From: Streptomyces sp. NBC_00190
Lineage (GTDB): Bacteria; Actinomycetota; Actinomycetes; Streptomycetales; Streptomycetaceae
Length of the DNA stretch: 64,000 bases
Assembly (NCBI RefSeq): GCF_036203305.1
Contig: NZ_CP108131.1
Location: forward strand, 7,936,001 to 8,000,000
Direction of reading: 5' to 3'
Below the pieces are notes generated by a model. It saw nothing but the letters and a program-made list of their open reading frames with translations, searched no databases and was not told the origin of the DNA. Shown piece after piece: positions 11,252 to 19,950 of the stretch. Numbering within the stretch: position 1 is the stretch's first letter; the number at the start of each line of letters is the position of its first letter. The translations under genes and the position numbers were made by a program.

Positions 11252-11875
11252 GTGCCCAGTACGAGCCACTCCGGGGAGGTGCCGGCCCGAAGCAAACGGG
11301 CCGACGCGCGGCGCAACCAGCAGACGCTGCTCGACGCCGCCGCTGCGGTGTTCGTGACCTCAGGCGTCGACGCGCCGATCCGTGAGATCGCGGCCAGGGC
11401 CGGCGTCGGGATGGGGACGATCTACCGACACTTCCCCAATCGGGCCGATCTCGTCGTCGCCGTCTACCGCCACCAGGTCGATGCCTGCGCCGAGGCGGGC
11501 CCGGCCCTGCTGGCCGGCGCCGACTCTCCGCTCGCGGCGCTCCGTCAGTGGGTCGACCTCTTCGTTGATTTCCTGGTCACGAAGCACGGACTCGCCAACG
11601 CGATGCAATCGGACAGCAGCGGCTTCGACGCGCTGCACAGGTACTTCCTCGACCGCCTGGTGCCCGTCTGTGCGCAGCTGCTCGAAGCCGCAGAGGACGC
11701 CGGCGAGATCAGGCCCGGTACGCACGCCTACGAACTGATGCGAGGCATCGGCAACCTCTGCATCGGGCGTGGCGACGATCCCCGCTACGACCCCCGTCGA
11801 TTGGTCGAACTGCTCCTCCAGGGACTGCGGGAGCGCAGCCGTCCCGATCTCGACGGTGAGCCTGAGCAGCAGTGA
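11252..11875 (+). CDS. TetR-family repressor
   Basis: A 207-residue TetR/AcrR regulator. Its N-terminal helix-turn-helix covers about residues 15-60 (ending VGMGTIYRHFPNRADLV); the C-terminal ligand domain resembles the SbtR-like class. The start is the second of two adjacent GTGs (11252), 6 nt after AGGAG; the first GTG (11249) is too close. It is divergent from the alpha/beta hydrolase with paired operators between them, and its stop overlaps the downstream MBL gene by 4 bases. The inferred regulon is therefore the hydrolase, itself and the MBL protein. Ligand unknown. Confidence 0.9.
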   Translation: MPSTSHSGEVPARSKRADARRNQQTLLDAAAAVFVTSGVDAPIREIAARAGVGMGTIYRHFPNRADLVVAVYRHQVDACAEAGPALLAGADSPLAALRQWVDLFVDFLVTKHGLANAMQSDSSGFDALHRYFLDRLVPVCAQLLEAAEDAGEIRPGTHAYELMRGIGNLCIGRGDDPRYDPRRLVELLLQGLRERSRPDLDGEPEQQ

Positions 11876-12912
11876 CCACCCGAGCGCACCCTCCGCTGTC
11901 CGAGCCCCGACCGCTCGGTGAACTCCGAAGCTGGCCCGGCGGTTTCACGGACCGGCTGACCTCTCCCTTGCCGGGGATCGCCGATTTCGTCCGCCTCGCC
12001 CTGCGGGGCGAACGCCTGCGCCCGTCAGCCGAAAACCGGGCCCAGATCCCCGACCTGCCCTTCCAGCCCGGCCCGCTGCCCGAGGCCGGGCCCGCGGACC
12101 TGGCCCTGACCTGGGTGGGACACGCGAGTTACGTCCTGCGGATCGGAGGCCTCACCGTCCTCACCGACCCGGTCTGGTCGCGGCGGATCGTGGGAACCCC
12201 GGACCGGGTGACGCCCGTCGGCGTTGCCTGGGAAGACCTTCCGCCGGTCGACGCCGCGGTCATCAGCCACAACCACTACGACCACCTCGACGCTCCCACC
12301 CTGGACCGACTGCCGCGCGACACCCCGGTGTTCGTGCCGGCCGGTCTCGCCCGCTGGGTGCGCGGCCGGGGCTTCGAACGGGTCACCGAACTCGACTGGT
12401 GGGAAGCGGCGGAACTGATCGGCGAAGCAGGCCCGGTCCGCTTCGACTTCGTACCCTCCCACCACTGGAGCCGACGCGGCCTGACCGACACCTGCCGGAG
12501 CCTGTGGGGCGGCTGGGTCCTGACCGCGCCCGACGGCCGGCGCCTCTACTTCGCGGGGGACACCGGATACGGACACTGGTTCGGGGAGATCGGCGCCCGC
12601 TACCCCGGGATCGACGTCGCACTCCTGCCGATCGGCGCGTACGAGCCGCGCTGGATGCTGTCGCCCGTCCACACGTCTCCGGAGGAGGCCGTCCGCGCCT
12701 GCGCCGATCTCGGCGCGCGGATCATGTCGCCGATGCACTGGGCGACGTTCCTGCTCTCGGCCGAGCCGCCGCTGGAGCCCCTGCACCGGGTGCGGGCCGC
12801 GTGGGCGGAGGCGGGACGCCCCGCCGCGGACCTCTGGGACCTTCCCGTCGGCGGCTCCCGCGTACACCGCAGCGGCGACGGCCCGGACGGCTCGCCGACC
12901 GCATCCTCGTAG
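11872..12912 (+). CDS. MBL-fold metal-dependent hydrolase (NAPE-PLD/UlaG-like)
   Basis: A 346-residue metallo-beta-lactamase-fold protein with the motif SHNHYDHLD (about residues 131-139), SHHWS, YFAGDTGYG and MSPMHWATF, the order found in N-acyl-phosphatidylethanolamine phospholipase D-like and UlaG-like lactonases. The GTG start overlaps the TetR stop (GTGA), so it is co-translated with the repressor and presumably induced by the same ligand as the divergent hydrolase. No signal peptide. The substrate may be a lipid phosphodiester or a lactone; sequence does not decide. Confidence 0.88.
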   Translation: MTTRAHPPLSEPRPLGELRSWPGGFTDRLTSPLPGIADFVRLALRGERLRPSAENRAQIPDLPFQPGPLPEAGPADLALTWVGHASYVLRIGGLTVLTDPVWSRRIVGTPDRVTPVGVAWEDLPPVDAAVISHNHYDHLDAPTLDRLPRDTPVFVPAGLARWVRGRGFERVTELDWWEAAELIGEAGPVRFDFVPSHHWSRRGLTDTCRSLWGGWVLTAPDGRRLYFAGDTGYGHWFGEIGARYPGIDVALLPIGAYEPRWMLSPVHTSPEEAVRACADLGARIMSPMHWATFLLSAEPPLEPLHRVRAAWAEAGRPAADLWDLPVGGSRVHRSGDGPDGSPTASS

Positions 12913-12982
12913 CGGGCCGAGGGAAGATGGCGGGTGCCCCCGCTGGACGAAGTCCAGGACCGCTCAACGGCTTTCCGTTCCG

Positions 12983-13207
12983 TCAGCCCGGTCTTGCGTC
13001 CGAACCCGCCAGCGACTGGGCGGAGATACCGAGGTCGGCGGGCTCCGCGGCCGCCGTGCACGGGCGGGCTGCGCCGTCCAGCACGGACCCCGTCGCCCGC
13101 TGGCGGCGGATGTGGCGGGTGCGTACGGCGGTGTACAGCGCGGCGGTGATGACGCTGGTGGCGCACCAGGCGCCGAGGACCACGACGATCGTGGTGAGGA
13201 CGGCCAC
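12983..13207 (-). CDS. Small single-pass membrane protein, unknown function
   Basis: A 74-residue protein with one strong transmembrane helix (about residues 2-28, VAVLTTIVVVLGAWCATSV...) followed by an Arg-rich cytoplasmic stretch (RTRHIRRQR) and a polar tail. The GTG at 13207 is chosen because GAGGAG lies 5 nt upstream; a longer frame to 13324 adds a non-conserved Ser/Pro segment. No family recognised. Isolated between convergent and divergent neighbours. Confidence 0.55.
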   Translation of the reverse strand: MAVLTTIVVVLGAWCATSVITAALYTAVRTRHIRRQRATGSVLDGAARPCTAAAEPADLGISAQSLAGSDARPG

Positions 13208-13372
13208 GAGGGCTCCTCGGGTGTGAGACGGAAGAGGCGGGACTGGCACGGCAGCGGTGTCGGCCGCTGTCACGGAGGAACGGGCGGCAGGGTGTTCGGC
13301 GGCGCAGTGGCCCCCGAGGCGCATCGCGGCGGTGACCGAGTGCCGAGATGAGCTGGGCTAGGGGTACTCACC

Positions 13373-13465
13373 GTGACCGACACGTACCCCAACGGCATGG
13401 ACTTCACGCTGACCACCTCCGACGACTTCAAGCCGGTGACGGGAAACGTCGAGGGCGACAGTTGA
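13373..13465 (+). CDS. Possible 30-residue ORF or gene fragment
   Basis: A GTG-started frame encoding 30 residues (MTDTYPNGMDFTLTTSDDFK...). Composition is Asp/Thr-rich and unlike random GC-rich frames, suggesting either a tiny gene or the tail of a lost secreted protein. The ribosome site is weak (GGGG at 13360-13364), and an in-frame stop 24 bp upstream rules out an N-terminal extension. Confidence 0.3.
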   Translation: MTDTYPNGMDFTLTTSDDFKPVTGNVEGDS

Positions 13466-13537
13466 GTTCGGCGGTACGCGGGTCCCGGCCGGGTGTGGTT
13501 CGGCCCGTTCCCCTCGGCGGGGTGGCAGGGTGGGGGT

Positions 13538-14272
13538 ATGTGTGGTCGCTATGCCTCCTCCCGGGCCCCGGAGGACCTCGCGGGCCTCTTCGACGCCGAG
13601 CGGGATCCCGGCGCCGGGGAACTCGGGCCCTCGTGGAACGTGGCCCCGACCGATGACGTGTGGGCGGTTCTGGAGCGCGCCGACCGCGGTACCGGAGAGG
13701 TGGCGCGGCAGCTGCGGCCGGTGCGCTGGGGCCTGGTGCCGTCGTGGGCCAAGGACCCGGCCGTCGGCTCGCGGATGATCAACGCGAGGGTGGAGACCGT
13801 GCACGAGAAGCCGGCGTACCGGCGCGCGTTCACCCGGCGGCGGTGTCTGCTGCCCGCGGACGGCTTCTACGAGTGGGTCGCGGTGCCCGCCACCGGCTCG
13901 GCCAAGGCCTACAAGCAGCCGTACTTCATCCGCCCCGAGGACGCGGGGGTGATGGCCATGGCCGGGCTGTACGAGTTCTGGCGCGATCCGGGCGTCAAGG
14001 ACGACGACGACCCGTCCGCGTGGCTGACCACGGCGACGATCATCACCACCGAGGCCACCGATCTGGCCGGCCGCGTCCACCCCCGCATGCCGCTGGCCCT
14101 CGACCCGGGGGACTACGACACCTGGCTCGATCCCGCCCACCAGGACACAGCCGATCTCCGTGCTCTCCTCCACACCCCGGCCGGAGGCCGTCTCGCGGTG
14201 ACCGCGGTCTCGACCGCGGTCAACAGCGTCCGCAACAACGGGCCCCACCTCCTGGAACCCGCCACCCCGTGA
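13538..14272 (+). CDS. SRAP-domain protein (HMCES/YedK family)
   Basis: A 244-residue SOS-response-associated peptidase-like protein. Cys2 in MCGRY becomes the catalytic thiol after Met removal and forms a thiazolidine crosslink with abasic sites in single-stranded DNA. Supporting residues are visible: SWNVAPT, NARVETVHEKPAYRRAF, ADGFYEW (glutamate) and VHPRMPLAL (histidine). It shields abasic sites during replication. The ATG at 13538 must be the start because Cys2 is invariant. Length is normal. Monocistronic; no SOS box was recognised. Confidence 0.95.
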   Translation: MCGRYASSRAPEDLAGLFDAERDPGAGELGPSWNVAPTDDVWAVLERADRGTGEVARQLRPVRWGLVPSWAKDPAVGSRMINARVETVHEKPAYRRAFTRRRCLLPADGFYEWVAVPATGSAKAYKQPYFIRPEDAGVMAMAGLYEFWRDPGVKDDDDPSAWLTTATIITTEATDLAGRVHPRMPLALDPGDYDTWLDPAHQDTADLRALLHTPAGGRLAVTAVSTAVNSVRNNGPHLLEPATP

Positions 14273-14425
14273 CGCCGGCCTCGGCGTGGCCGCCGGTGGC
14301 GGCGCAACCCGTGCCCCGCTCCGTCGTTCATCAGTGGCGTACGGCAGAAATCCATGCGGCGGGCGCGTGCGCCCTTGCTCCCGCGGCACCGGCGATCGGG
14401 CCCCCGACCACTTGGAGGAGACGAC

Positions 14426-15784
14426 GTGCTTCGTGCGGCTGTGCACCGGATCGGACGGAGTCTCGCGGTCGCGGCCACCGTCGTGTGCGCCATCGGGGCC
14501 CTCGCCGCCGCTCCGGCCGGGGCCGATGTGGCGGGCCCGGTCTTCGACCGGGAGTTCGCGGACCCGGACATCGTGAAGGTGGGGAGTACCTACCACGCGT
14601 ACGCGACGAATGAGGGCAGCAAGTACATTCAGCACACGACGTCCCAGGACCTGGCGCATTGGTCGATGGCCGGCTCCGACGCCTTGCCCGAAGTCGGGGG
14701 TTGGGCGGATCCGGACCACCGGCAGGTATGGGCGCCCGAGGTGTTCGACAACGGCCGCGGCTTCACCATGCACTACACCGCCCTCGACCGCGCGAGCGGT
14801 AGGCAGTGCATCGGCGTCGCCCTCTCCTCCTCCCCGGACGGACCGTTCCGGCCCGTCGGCGTCGGGCCGCTGGTCTGCCCGGCCGCCCAGGGCGGCGCCA
14901 TCGATGCCGCGAGCTACACGGAGAACGGCGAGCGGTACCTGCTGTGGAAGAACGATGGCAACTGCTGCGAGATGGACACGTGGCTCCATCTCCAGGCCGT
15001 CTCCTGGGACGGTACCCGGACCACGGGTGAGCCTCTCCGACTCATCAAGCAGGACCGGGAGTGGGAGGGGCGAGTGGTCGAAGCCCCCACCCTCGTCAAG
15101 CGGGACGGCCGCTACGTGCTGTTCTACTCGGCCGACTTCTACGACGGCGACGGGTACAAGACCGGCTATGCGGTGGCGGCCAGCCTCACGGGCCCGTACA
15201 CCAAGGCGGCCGCACCGCTGATGACCACGGCGTCCTTCAGCGGTGCGGTGCACGGTCCGGGGGGTCAGGACGTGGTGACGGGACCCGACGGACGGGACCG
15301 GATCGTCTTCCACGGCTGGCGCGACGGCGGTGTCCGACGACGCGTCATGTATGCGGCCGACCTGGGGTTCGCCGACGGCCTTCCGGTGGTCCGGGGCAGC
15401 AGAGTGGTCTACCAGGCAGAGAGCGCACGGGTGAACCGCGCGGTCGTCCGCGACGCCGTCGGCGCCCTCGACGGGAGGGCGGTCGGCTACATCGACCACG
15501 AAGACAGCTTCGCCGAATTCACCGTCTTCGCCGCCTCGGAAGGCCCCCACACCCTCTGGGCGCGATTCGCCAACGGCTCCCGGAACAGCGCCGACGGCCC
15601 GGCACCGGCCTCGCACCTCCTGACGGTCAACGGCCGGGCCGCGGGCGCCGTGAACTATCCGCACACCGGCTGGGACCGCTGGGACGAGTCGGCGGTGTCC
15701 GTCACCTTGCGCAAGGGCTGGAACGCCGTTCGTCTGTCCAAGGGCGAGCGCTATGCCGAGCTGGACTGCGTGGCGGTGGCCTGA
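14426..15784 (+). CDS. Secreted GH43-like glycosidase with C-terminal carbohydrate-binding module
   Basis: A 452-residue secreted enzyme. A signal peptide (about residues 1-36, ending APAGAD) precedes a five-bladed propeller of the GH43 type. FADPDIVKVG provides the base aspartate, IDAASY the middle aspartate and VVEAPTLVKRDGRYVLFYS the acid glutamate. Residues about 325-452 form a beta-sandwich of the CBM6/35 type (VVYQAESA... start, KGWNAVRL, ELDCVAV end). Targets of this family are arabinan, xylan side chains or galactan. GTG start with GGAGGAG 5 nt upstream. The downstream neighbour is convergent, so it is transcribed alone. Confidence 0.88.
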   Translation: MLRAAVHRIGRSLAVAATVVCAIGALAAAPAGADVAGPVFDREFADPDIVKVGSTYHAYATNEGSKYIQHTTSQDLAHWSMAGSDALPEVGGWADPDHRQVWAPEVFDNGRGFTMHYTALDRASGRQCIGVALSSSPDGPFRPVGVGPLVCPAAQGGAIDAASYTENGERYLLWKNDGNCCEMDTWLHLQAVSWDGTRTTGEPLRLIKQDREWEGRVVEAPTLVKRDGRYVLFYSADFYDGDGYKTGYAVAASLTGPYTKAAAPLMTTASFSGAVHGPGGQDVVTGPDGRDRIVFHGWRDGGVRRRVMYAADLGFADGLPVVRGSRVVYQAESARVNRAVVRDAVGALDGRAVGYIDHEDSFAEFTVFAASEGPHTLWARFANGSRNSADGPAPASHLLTVNGRAAGAVNYPHTGWDRWDESAVSVTLRKGWNAVRLSKGERYAELDCVAVA

Positions 15785-15790
15785 GCCGCG

Positions 15791-16669
15791 TCAGCCCCAC
15801 TTCTGCTGGTCCGAGCGGTTGCAGGGCACGGCGCGCAGCCCGGCGGTGCCGCCGTCGTCCAGGCAAGTCCCGGTGGTCTGGCTCCTGACCTGGACCGACT
15901 CGTCGGCCCACGACGTGAGGGACCACTTCTGGGACGAGGTCCTGCCGCAGGCCGCGGCGTGCAGCCCGGAGCCGCTGCTGTCCAGGCATGCCCCCGTGGC
16001 GTGGTTGCGCAGTTCGCTGGTGCCGTCGGGGTTCGGGTGAACGGTCCACCGCTGGTAGCTCATCCCGTTGGGCGCGAACGAGCGCAGTCCCTTGTCGAGG
16101 CTGTGGTCCAGGCAGTTGCCGGTGGCCCGGTTGACGAAGTTCCGGACCTCGTCGTGCGATGACGGACGGTGGTCCTGGGCGTTCTCGCCGTCCGCCGGTG
16201 CCGCCGCCGGATCCCGCGTGGACGCCGGGCTGCCCGGCAGTAGAACGGCCCAGGTCAGCGCGGCTCCGAGGACCAGGCCGACGAACACGCCGCCGACGGC
16301 CCCCGCGTGTCGGCCACGGATCCGGCCGACGCCCAACCGCTGCCATGGGCGCCACCATGACGGGGGCCCCTGTTCGGCTGCGGGCTTGCTGCTGCTGCCG
16401 CCGCCAGGCGGTTTGGGCTGGCACCGGTCCGCCGCTTTCCACAGCACCAGGTAGTCCGCCGGATCCGCGTCCAGCGCACGGCACAGATCGCGGACGGTGT
16501 CCCAAGGCGGGACCGTCTGGCCCAGTAGGTAACGCGACAGCGACGAGTCGCTGATCATCACTTCCGATTCGAGGGAACGCAGTGTGCGCCCCGAGCGCTG
16601 CTGCAGTTCCTTGAGCGCATCCGCCAGTTGCTTTCCCGCCCCGGCGTGCTGCCCGTCGACGCCTGCCAT
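15791..16669 (-). CDS. XRE-type HTH, transmembrane, ricin-B lectin protein
   Basis: A 292-residue one-component membrane regulator. Residues about 10-75 are a helix-turn-helix of the XRE class found in Streptomyces (LGQTVPPWDTVRDLC...). One transmembrane helix follows at about 125-147. The exterior part (about 175-292) is a ricin-B-type beta-trefoil with repeated QKW/QRW and TGxCLD units. The design suggests an outside lectin sensing glycans, coupled to DNA binding inside. The ATG at 16669 has AAGGGG upstream. Its lectin repeats resemble those of the secreted lectin at 17762, with a secreted NlpC/P60-like protein between them, so the three may form a functional set. Confidence 0.85.
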   Translation of the reverse strand: MAGVDGQHAGAGKQLADALKELQQRSGRTLRSLESEVMISDSSLSRYLLGQTVPPWDTVRDLCRALDADPADYLVLWKAADRCQPKPPGGGSSSKPAAEQGPPSWWRPWQRLGVGRIRGRHAGAVGGVFVGLVLGAALTWAVLLPGSPASTRDPAAAPADGENAQDHRPSSHDEVRNFVNRATGNCLDHSLDKGLRSFAPNGMSYQRWTVHPNPDGTSELRNHATGACLDSSGSGLHAAACGRTSSQKWSLTSWADESVQVRSQTTGTCLDDGGTAGLRAVPCNRSDQQKWG

Positions 16670-17032
16670 GTTCGCCCCTTCCGGCCGGCGCCACATGTGC
16701 TGCCCCGGCAGGCCGCGCTTGTCCCGGGATGGTCATGTCCCAGCAGGTCAGAACCCTAGGGATCCCGACATCGGTGAAGCAAACGGGACAGCCTTGCGAC
16801 GCCCCGACGCGCCCCCACAAACTCGTCATCACCCCGCTCCGCAGCCCGTGCAGAGGCAGGAACACCTGCGTCGCACACGGTGACCCGGGAGGGATGACGG
16901 GTGAGGCCGACGGAACGCCTTTCCTCGGCCACCAGGGCTCTTTCGACCCCATCAGGGGTCTGCGGAGCCGTGCCCCGTCGCCCTCCCTCACGCGGGCCGG
17001 TGTCATTCCCTACGAGCAATCGGAGAACCGAG
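16670..17032. promoter_or_regulatory. 363-bp divergent region with a candidate minus-strand promoter
   Basis: It lies between the divergent XRE-lectin and NlpC/P60-like genes. On the minus strand TTGCTT (16782-16777), 18 bases, then TAGGGT (16758-16753) gives a plausible promoter for the XRE-lectin gene. I looked for the ydaO/c-di-AMP riboswitch core often found before Streptomyces cell-wall hydrolases and did not find it. Confidence 0.4.
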
Positions 17033-17632
17033 ATGTCCAAGAACACCACCCGTCGCTGGAGCATGGCGGCGTTGACCGCCGTCGTCTGCGCAGGCTCGGC
17101 CGCGCTGACCGCCCCATCGGCACCCGCGGCGCAGCCCACGACGCCCCGGACGCCGACCGCCTCCTTCGAGAGCCGGTACGGCGAGGCCGTCCAGGCTGCT
17201 CCCCGCACCAGCCGTGCGCAGGTACTGGCGCGGGCGAAGACCTGGCTGACCGCCGACAACGGCCGTCCCGTGCCGTACAGCCAGAACAAGCGGTGGAAGG
17301 ACGGCTACCGGCAGGACTGCTCCGGTTTCGTCTCCATGGCCTTGGGCCTGTCCAAGCCCGGACCCAACACCGTCGCCCTGAAGAAGGGCGCTTTCACGCG
17401 CCGGATCTCGATGAGCCAGCTCGCCCCCGGTGACCTGGTCATCAAGGCCGACAGCAACAGCGCCGACAAGCGCCACGTCGTCATCTTCGACGGCTGGGCC
17501 AACAGCGCCCACACCGTCTACAAGTCCTACGAGCAGGCCGGCGGCGTCGGAACCCGCTGGAAGCAGCACTCCTACGGAGTCAACGGGCGCGACGGCTACC
17601 ACGCCTACCGCCCCGTCAACATCGTGGGCTGA
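17033..17632 (+). CDS. Secreted NlpC/P60-like cysteine peptidase
   Basis: A 199-residue exported protein. The signal peptide (about residues 1-33, ending APAAQ) leads to a papain-like fold of the NlpC/P60 type. The QDCSGFVSMAL segment holds the catalytic cysteine and DKRHVVIFDGW the catalytic histidine. It probably cleaves peptidoglycan stem peptides, or has a related amidase role, outside the cell. The ATG at 17033 follows GGAGAACCGAG. A strong terminator lies downstream, so it is monocistronic. Confidence 0.8.
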   Translation: MSKNTTRRWSMAALTAVVCAGSAALTAPSAPAAQPTTPRTPTASFESRYGEAVQAAPRTSRAQVLARAKTWLTADNGRPVPYSQNKRWKDGYRQDCSGFVSMALGLSKPGPNTVALKKGAFTRRISMSQLAPGDLVIKADSNSADKRHVVIFDGWANSAHTVYKSYEQAGGVGTRWKQHSYGVNGRDGYHAYRPVNIVG

Positions 17633-17670
17633 CCTCCCGCAGTCGCAGTCGCAGCCATCCCACTCCCGCG

Positions 17671-17710
17671 CCCCACCCCCCGCCCGCACCACCGCGGGCG
17701 GGGGGTGGGG
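17671..17710 (+). terminator. Terminator after the NlpC/P60-like gene
   Basis: Perfect 17-bp inverted repeat (17671-17687 with 17694-17710) with a 6-base loop, located between two co-oriented genes. Confidence 0.85.
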
Positions 17711-17761
17711 CCCTCACCCGCACCGGATCACCCCCCGGTCACCGCGGACCAAGGAGCACAC

Positions 17762-18253
17762 ATGAACACCACTGCGTTCACGATCAAGTCCCGAGCAGCC
17801 CTGACGGGCATCCTGCTCGCCATCGGACTGGCCGCGGCCACCACGACGGCCGGTGCGGCGGTGCCGGCCGGCGCACTCGACAGCGTCCAGACCTTCCGCA
17901 ACGGCGCGACATCGGTCTGCCTGGACGACAGCGATGCCGGCGTCCGCACTTACACCTGCCTGGGTAACGACCACCAGAAGTGGAACGTGCACCGGTGGGC
18001 CGACGGTACCCGTGAGCTCAGGAACCTCAAGACCGGACGCTGCCTCACCGACTTCCCGCGAGGCAGCGTCTCGGTCCATCCCTGTGACAAGGACAAGGAC
18101 GAGAGCTGGATCGTCCACCGCTACCCGGACGGAGCCGTCGAGCTGAAGAACCAGGCAACCGGGCTGTGCCTGGACGACAGCTTCGAACACCACCTCCGCA
18201 CCTTCCCATGCGGTACCCACAGCGCCAGGAGCCCGTTCCAGACCTGGCGCTAG
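17762..18253 (+). CDS. Secreted ricin-B-type lectin
   Basis: A 163-residue secreted protein. After a signal peptide (about residues 1-35, ending AAVPAGA) the whole mature chain is a beta-trefoil built from three repeats with CLDDSD, QKWNVHRWADGTRELRN and TGLCLDDS units. It has no catalytic domain, so it is a free sugar-binding protein. The repeats closely resemble the C-terminal lectin of the membrane regulator 1.1 kb away, which suggests duplication within the locus. GGAG lies 7 nt before the ATG. A signal or decoy role is conjecture. Confidence 0.85.
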   Translation: MNTTAFTIKSRAALTGILLAIGLAAATTTAGAAVPAGALDSVQTFRNGATSVCLDDSDAGVRTYTCLGNDHQKWNVHRWADGTRELRNLKTGRCLTDFPRGSVSVHPCDKDKDESWIVHRYPDGAVELKNQATGLCLDDSFEHHLRTFPCGTHSARSPFQTWR

Positions 18254-18357
18254 CGTCCCAGGCTGCTGACCCGAGCCCGGCCCCCGACGGCTGCCGGGCT
18301 CGGGGCAGGCCTCGACCCGACGTCACCGCCATGGATCCGGCGATGTTGGATGGTGGC

Positions 18358-18681
18358 ATGGTGAGACGGAAGAGGGAGAAGGACAAGCGGCCTCCCTTCG
18401 GCATGCCGAAGGGAATCGTCTTGCTTGCGACGCCGGACGGCTGGCGCCACAGCGTCCTCACGGTGGAAGACGGCATGCTCTGCGGCCGCCTCAGCGACGA
18501 GCTGCTCGACCCCGAGGCTGCCCTGGCCGCCGCCACGACGATGCTGAAGGAACTCGCGCGCGACTTCCACGACTCCGCCGTCGAAGTGACCTGGGATCCG
18601 CGTCAGGAGCCCTGGACCTGGACCGGCCACGTCGTCCCCGCCGACGGAAGCAGCTCGCCGATCGGCTCCCGGCTCAGATGA
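18358..18681 (+). CDS. Small soluble protein, unknown function
   Basis: A 107-residue hypothetical protein with a basic N-terminus (MVRRKREKDKRPPFG), a beta-rich centre (GIVLLATPDGWRHSVLTVEDGMLCGRL) and a helix rich in Ala/Leu. Codon bias is normal for the genome. ATGs at 18331 and 18343 are alternatives; 18358 is preferred for GGATGG upstream. Its last 8 bp overlap the convergent ribbon-helix-helix gene. No family recognised. Confidence 0.6.
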   Translation: MVRRKREKDKRPPFGMPKGIVLLATPDGWRHSVLTVEDGMLCGRLSDELLDPEAALAAATTMLKELARDFHDSAVEVTWDPRQEPWTWTGHVVPADGSSSPIGSRLR

Positions 18682-18901
18682 TGTGGATGCGCTCCAGGGA
18701 TCCGGCGGTGTCGCGGACCATCAGGTCGTGGCCCTTGGCGCGTTCCTGCTCGATGAAGCCGAGCAGGAGTACGGCCCGGTTGATCACGTCGGATTTGCTG
18801 ACTCCCGTCGCGGCGGTCAGGTCGCCGACCACGGTGACGGCGGGAGGGCACAGGGTCACGGAGTACCGCTCGCTGTCGGGGTGGGAAGGGAGCTGATCCA
18901 T
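18674..18901 (-). CDS. Ribbon-helix-helix (CopG-like) DNA-binding protein
   Basis: A 75-residue protein. A short beta strand (RYSVTLCPPAVTVV) followed by two helices (LTAATGVSKSDVINRAVLLLGFIEQERAKG) is the ribbon-helix-helix fold of CopG/MetJ-type repressors. The ATG at 18901 follows AAAGG; an ATG at 18964 would place the first residues in the repeat array upstream and is rejected. No toxin gene is adjacent, so it is a stand-alone regulator or an orphan antitoxin. The phased TGCA repeats directly upstream are the obvious candidate operator. Confidence 0.7.
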   Translation of the reverse strand: MDQLPSHPDSERYSVTLCPPAVTVVGDLTAATGVSKSDVINRAVLLLGFIEQERAKGHDLMVRDTAGSLERIHII

Positions 18902-18927
18902 GGCAATGCCTTTCTGTCGGCCGAATG

Positions 18928-18977
18928 TGCACCGAGTCTGCACCAGAAGCGTGCTGTTGTGCATCGAATATGCATCG
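18928..18977. promoter_or_regulatory. Four helically phased TGCA(C/T)C repeats upstream of the RHH gene
   Basis: TGCACC at 18928 and 18939, TGCATC at 18960 and 18971, so spacings are 11, 21 and 11 bp and all sites fall on one DNA face. The last two extend to TGCATCG. The array lies immediately upstream of the RHH start, the arrangement expected for cooperative RHH autorepression. Confidence 0.55.
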
Positions 18978-18990
18978 CGCGCCCCGGGAG

Positions 18991-19950
18991 TCAGAGGGTT
19001 GGGGTGAACTGCGGAAGCGGGAGGGCGTCCTTGGGGCGCATGAGACGTTCTGCTGCGGCGAGGGCGCGCAGCAGCGGCAGACGGGCGAACGTGTCGCGGA
19101 CGCGCCTGCCGGCGGCGGTCTTGGGGACCATGAGGCGGACGTTGACTCCGATCCGCTGCTTCTTGCGGACCAGGTCGCGGTGGGTGGCTTCGTAGCGGAG
19201 GAAGGCGGCCCGGTGGTCACCGCGTGCCGCGGCGAGTTCCCCGGCCAGCCGGTAGGCGCCGACGAGGGACAGTTCCGTGCCGGCGCCCGAGGCCGGGGAG
19301 GCGCACCAGGCGGCATCGCCCACCAGGGCCACCCGGCCCGTGGACCATGACTCCATGTGGACCTGGCTGAGCGCGTCGAAGTAGAAGTCGGGATCGTCCA
19401 GCGCCGTGGAGAGCAACTCCTTGATCCGCCAGGGGGACTCGCCCTCGAACGCCGCGCGCACCAGACGCTTGTGCTGTTCGACGTCCCGGTGGTCGTAGGC
19501 CAGGCGGCCGGAGCGGAAGATGAAGTACGCCTTGGCTCGGGCGTGGTTGCCGGAGCGGTAGACCCCGGCCATCTTGCCCGGCAGGTTGAACATCGTCACC
19601 CAACGGTCCTCGCCCAGGGCCGCGTCGGTGTCGGCGAAGGCGAAGTGGTGGTCCTTGTGCCGGATGAACTTCGCTTCGGGGCCGAAGGCCAGGCGGCGGA
19701 CCGTGGAGTGCATGCCGTCGGCGCCGATGACCAGGTCGAAGCGGCGGGTGTCCGCGTGCTCGAAGGCGACCGTCACTCCGTCGTCGTCCTGCTCCAGTCG
19801 GCTGACGGAGTCGCCCCAGAGGTGTTCCACGCCCGCGTCGGTCGCCTGGTGGAGCAGCGCCACCAGGTCGCCGCGCATGATCTCGACCGCGTCGGCGTCC
19901 CGGGTGTCGATGCGGGCGAGGCCGCGGTCGTCGGCGTCGACGAACTTCTG
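18991..19950 (-). pseudogene. FAD-dependent aromatic monooxygenase, N-terminus deleted
   Basis: C-terminal three quarters of a PHBH-type flavin monooxygenase: FVDADDRGLARID, VEIMRGDLVALLHQ, VIGADGMHSTVRRLAF and GRVALVGDAAWCASPASGAGTELSLVGAYRLAGEL are intact, to the stop at 18991. The first 70 or so residues, including the GxGxxG FAD site, are absent. Upstream of about 19950 the frame runs antisense through a TetR gene that is itself missing its start. The two were a divergent regulator/enzyme pair whose common start region was removed. The protein, if made, could not bind FAD normally. Confidence 0.85.

Noticed and set aside
16670..17032. ydaO/c-di-AMP riboswitch before the NlpC/P60-like gene
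   Set aside because: The region is a common place for one in Streptomyces, but the conserved core words and pairing were not found.
18674..18901. Toxin-antitoxin pair
   Set aside because: A ribbon-helix-helix protein is present but the neighbouring genes do not resemble any toxin.
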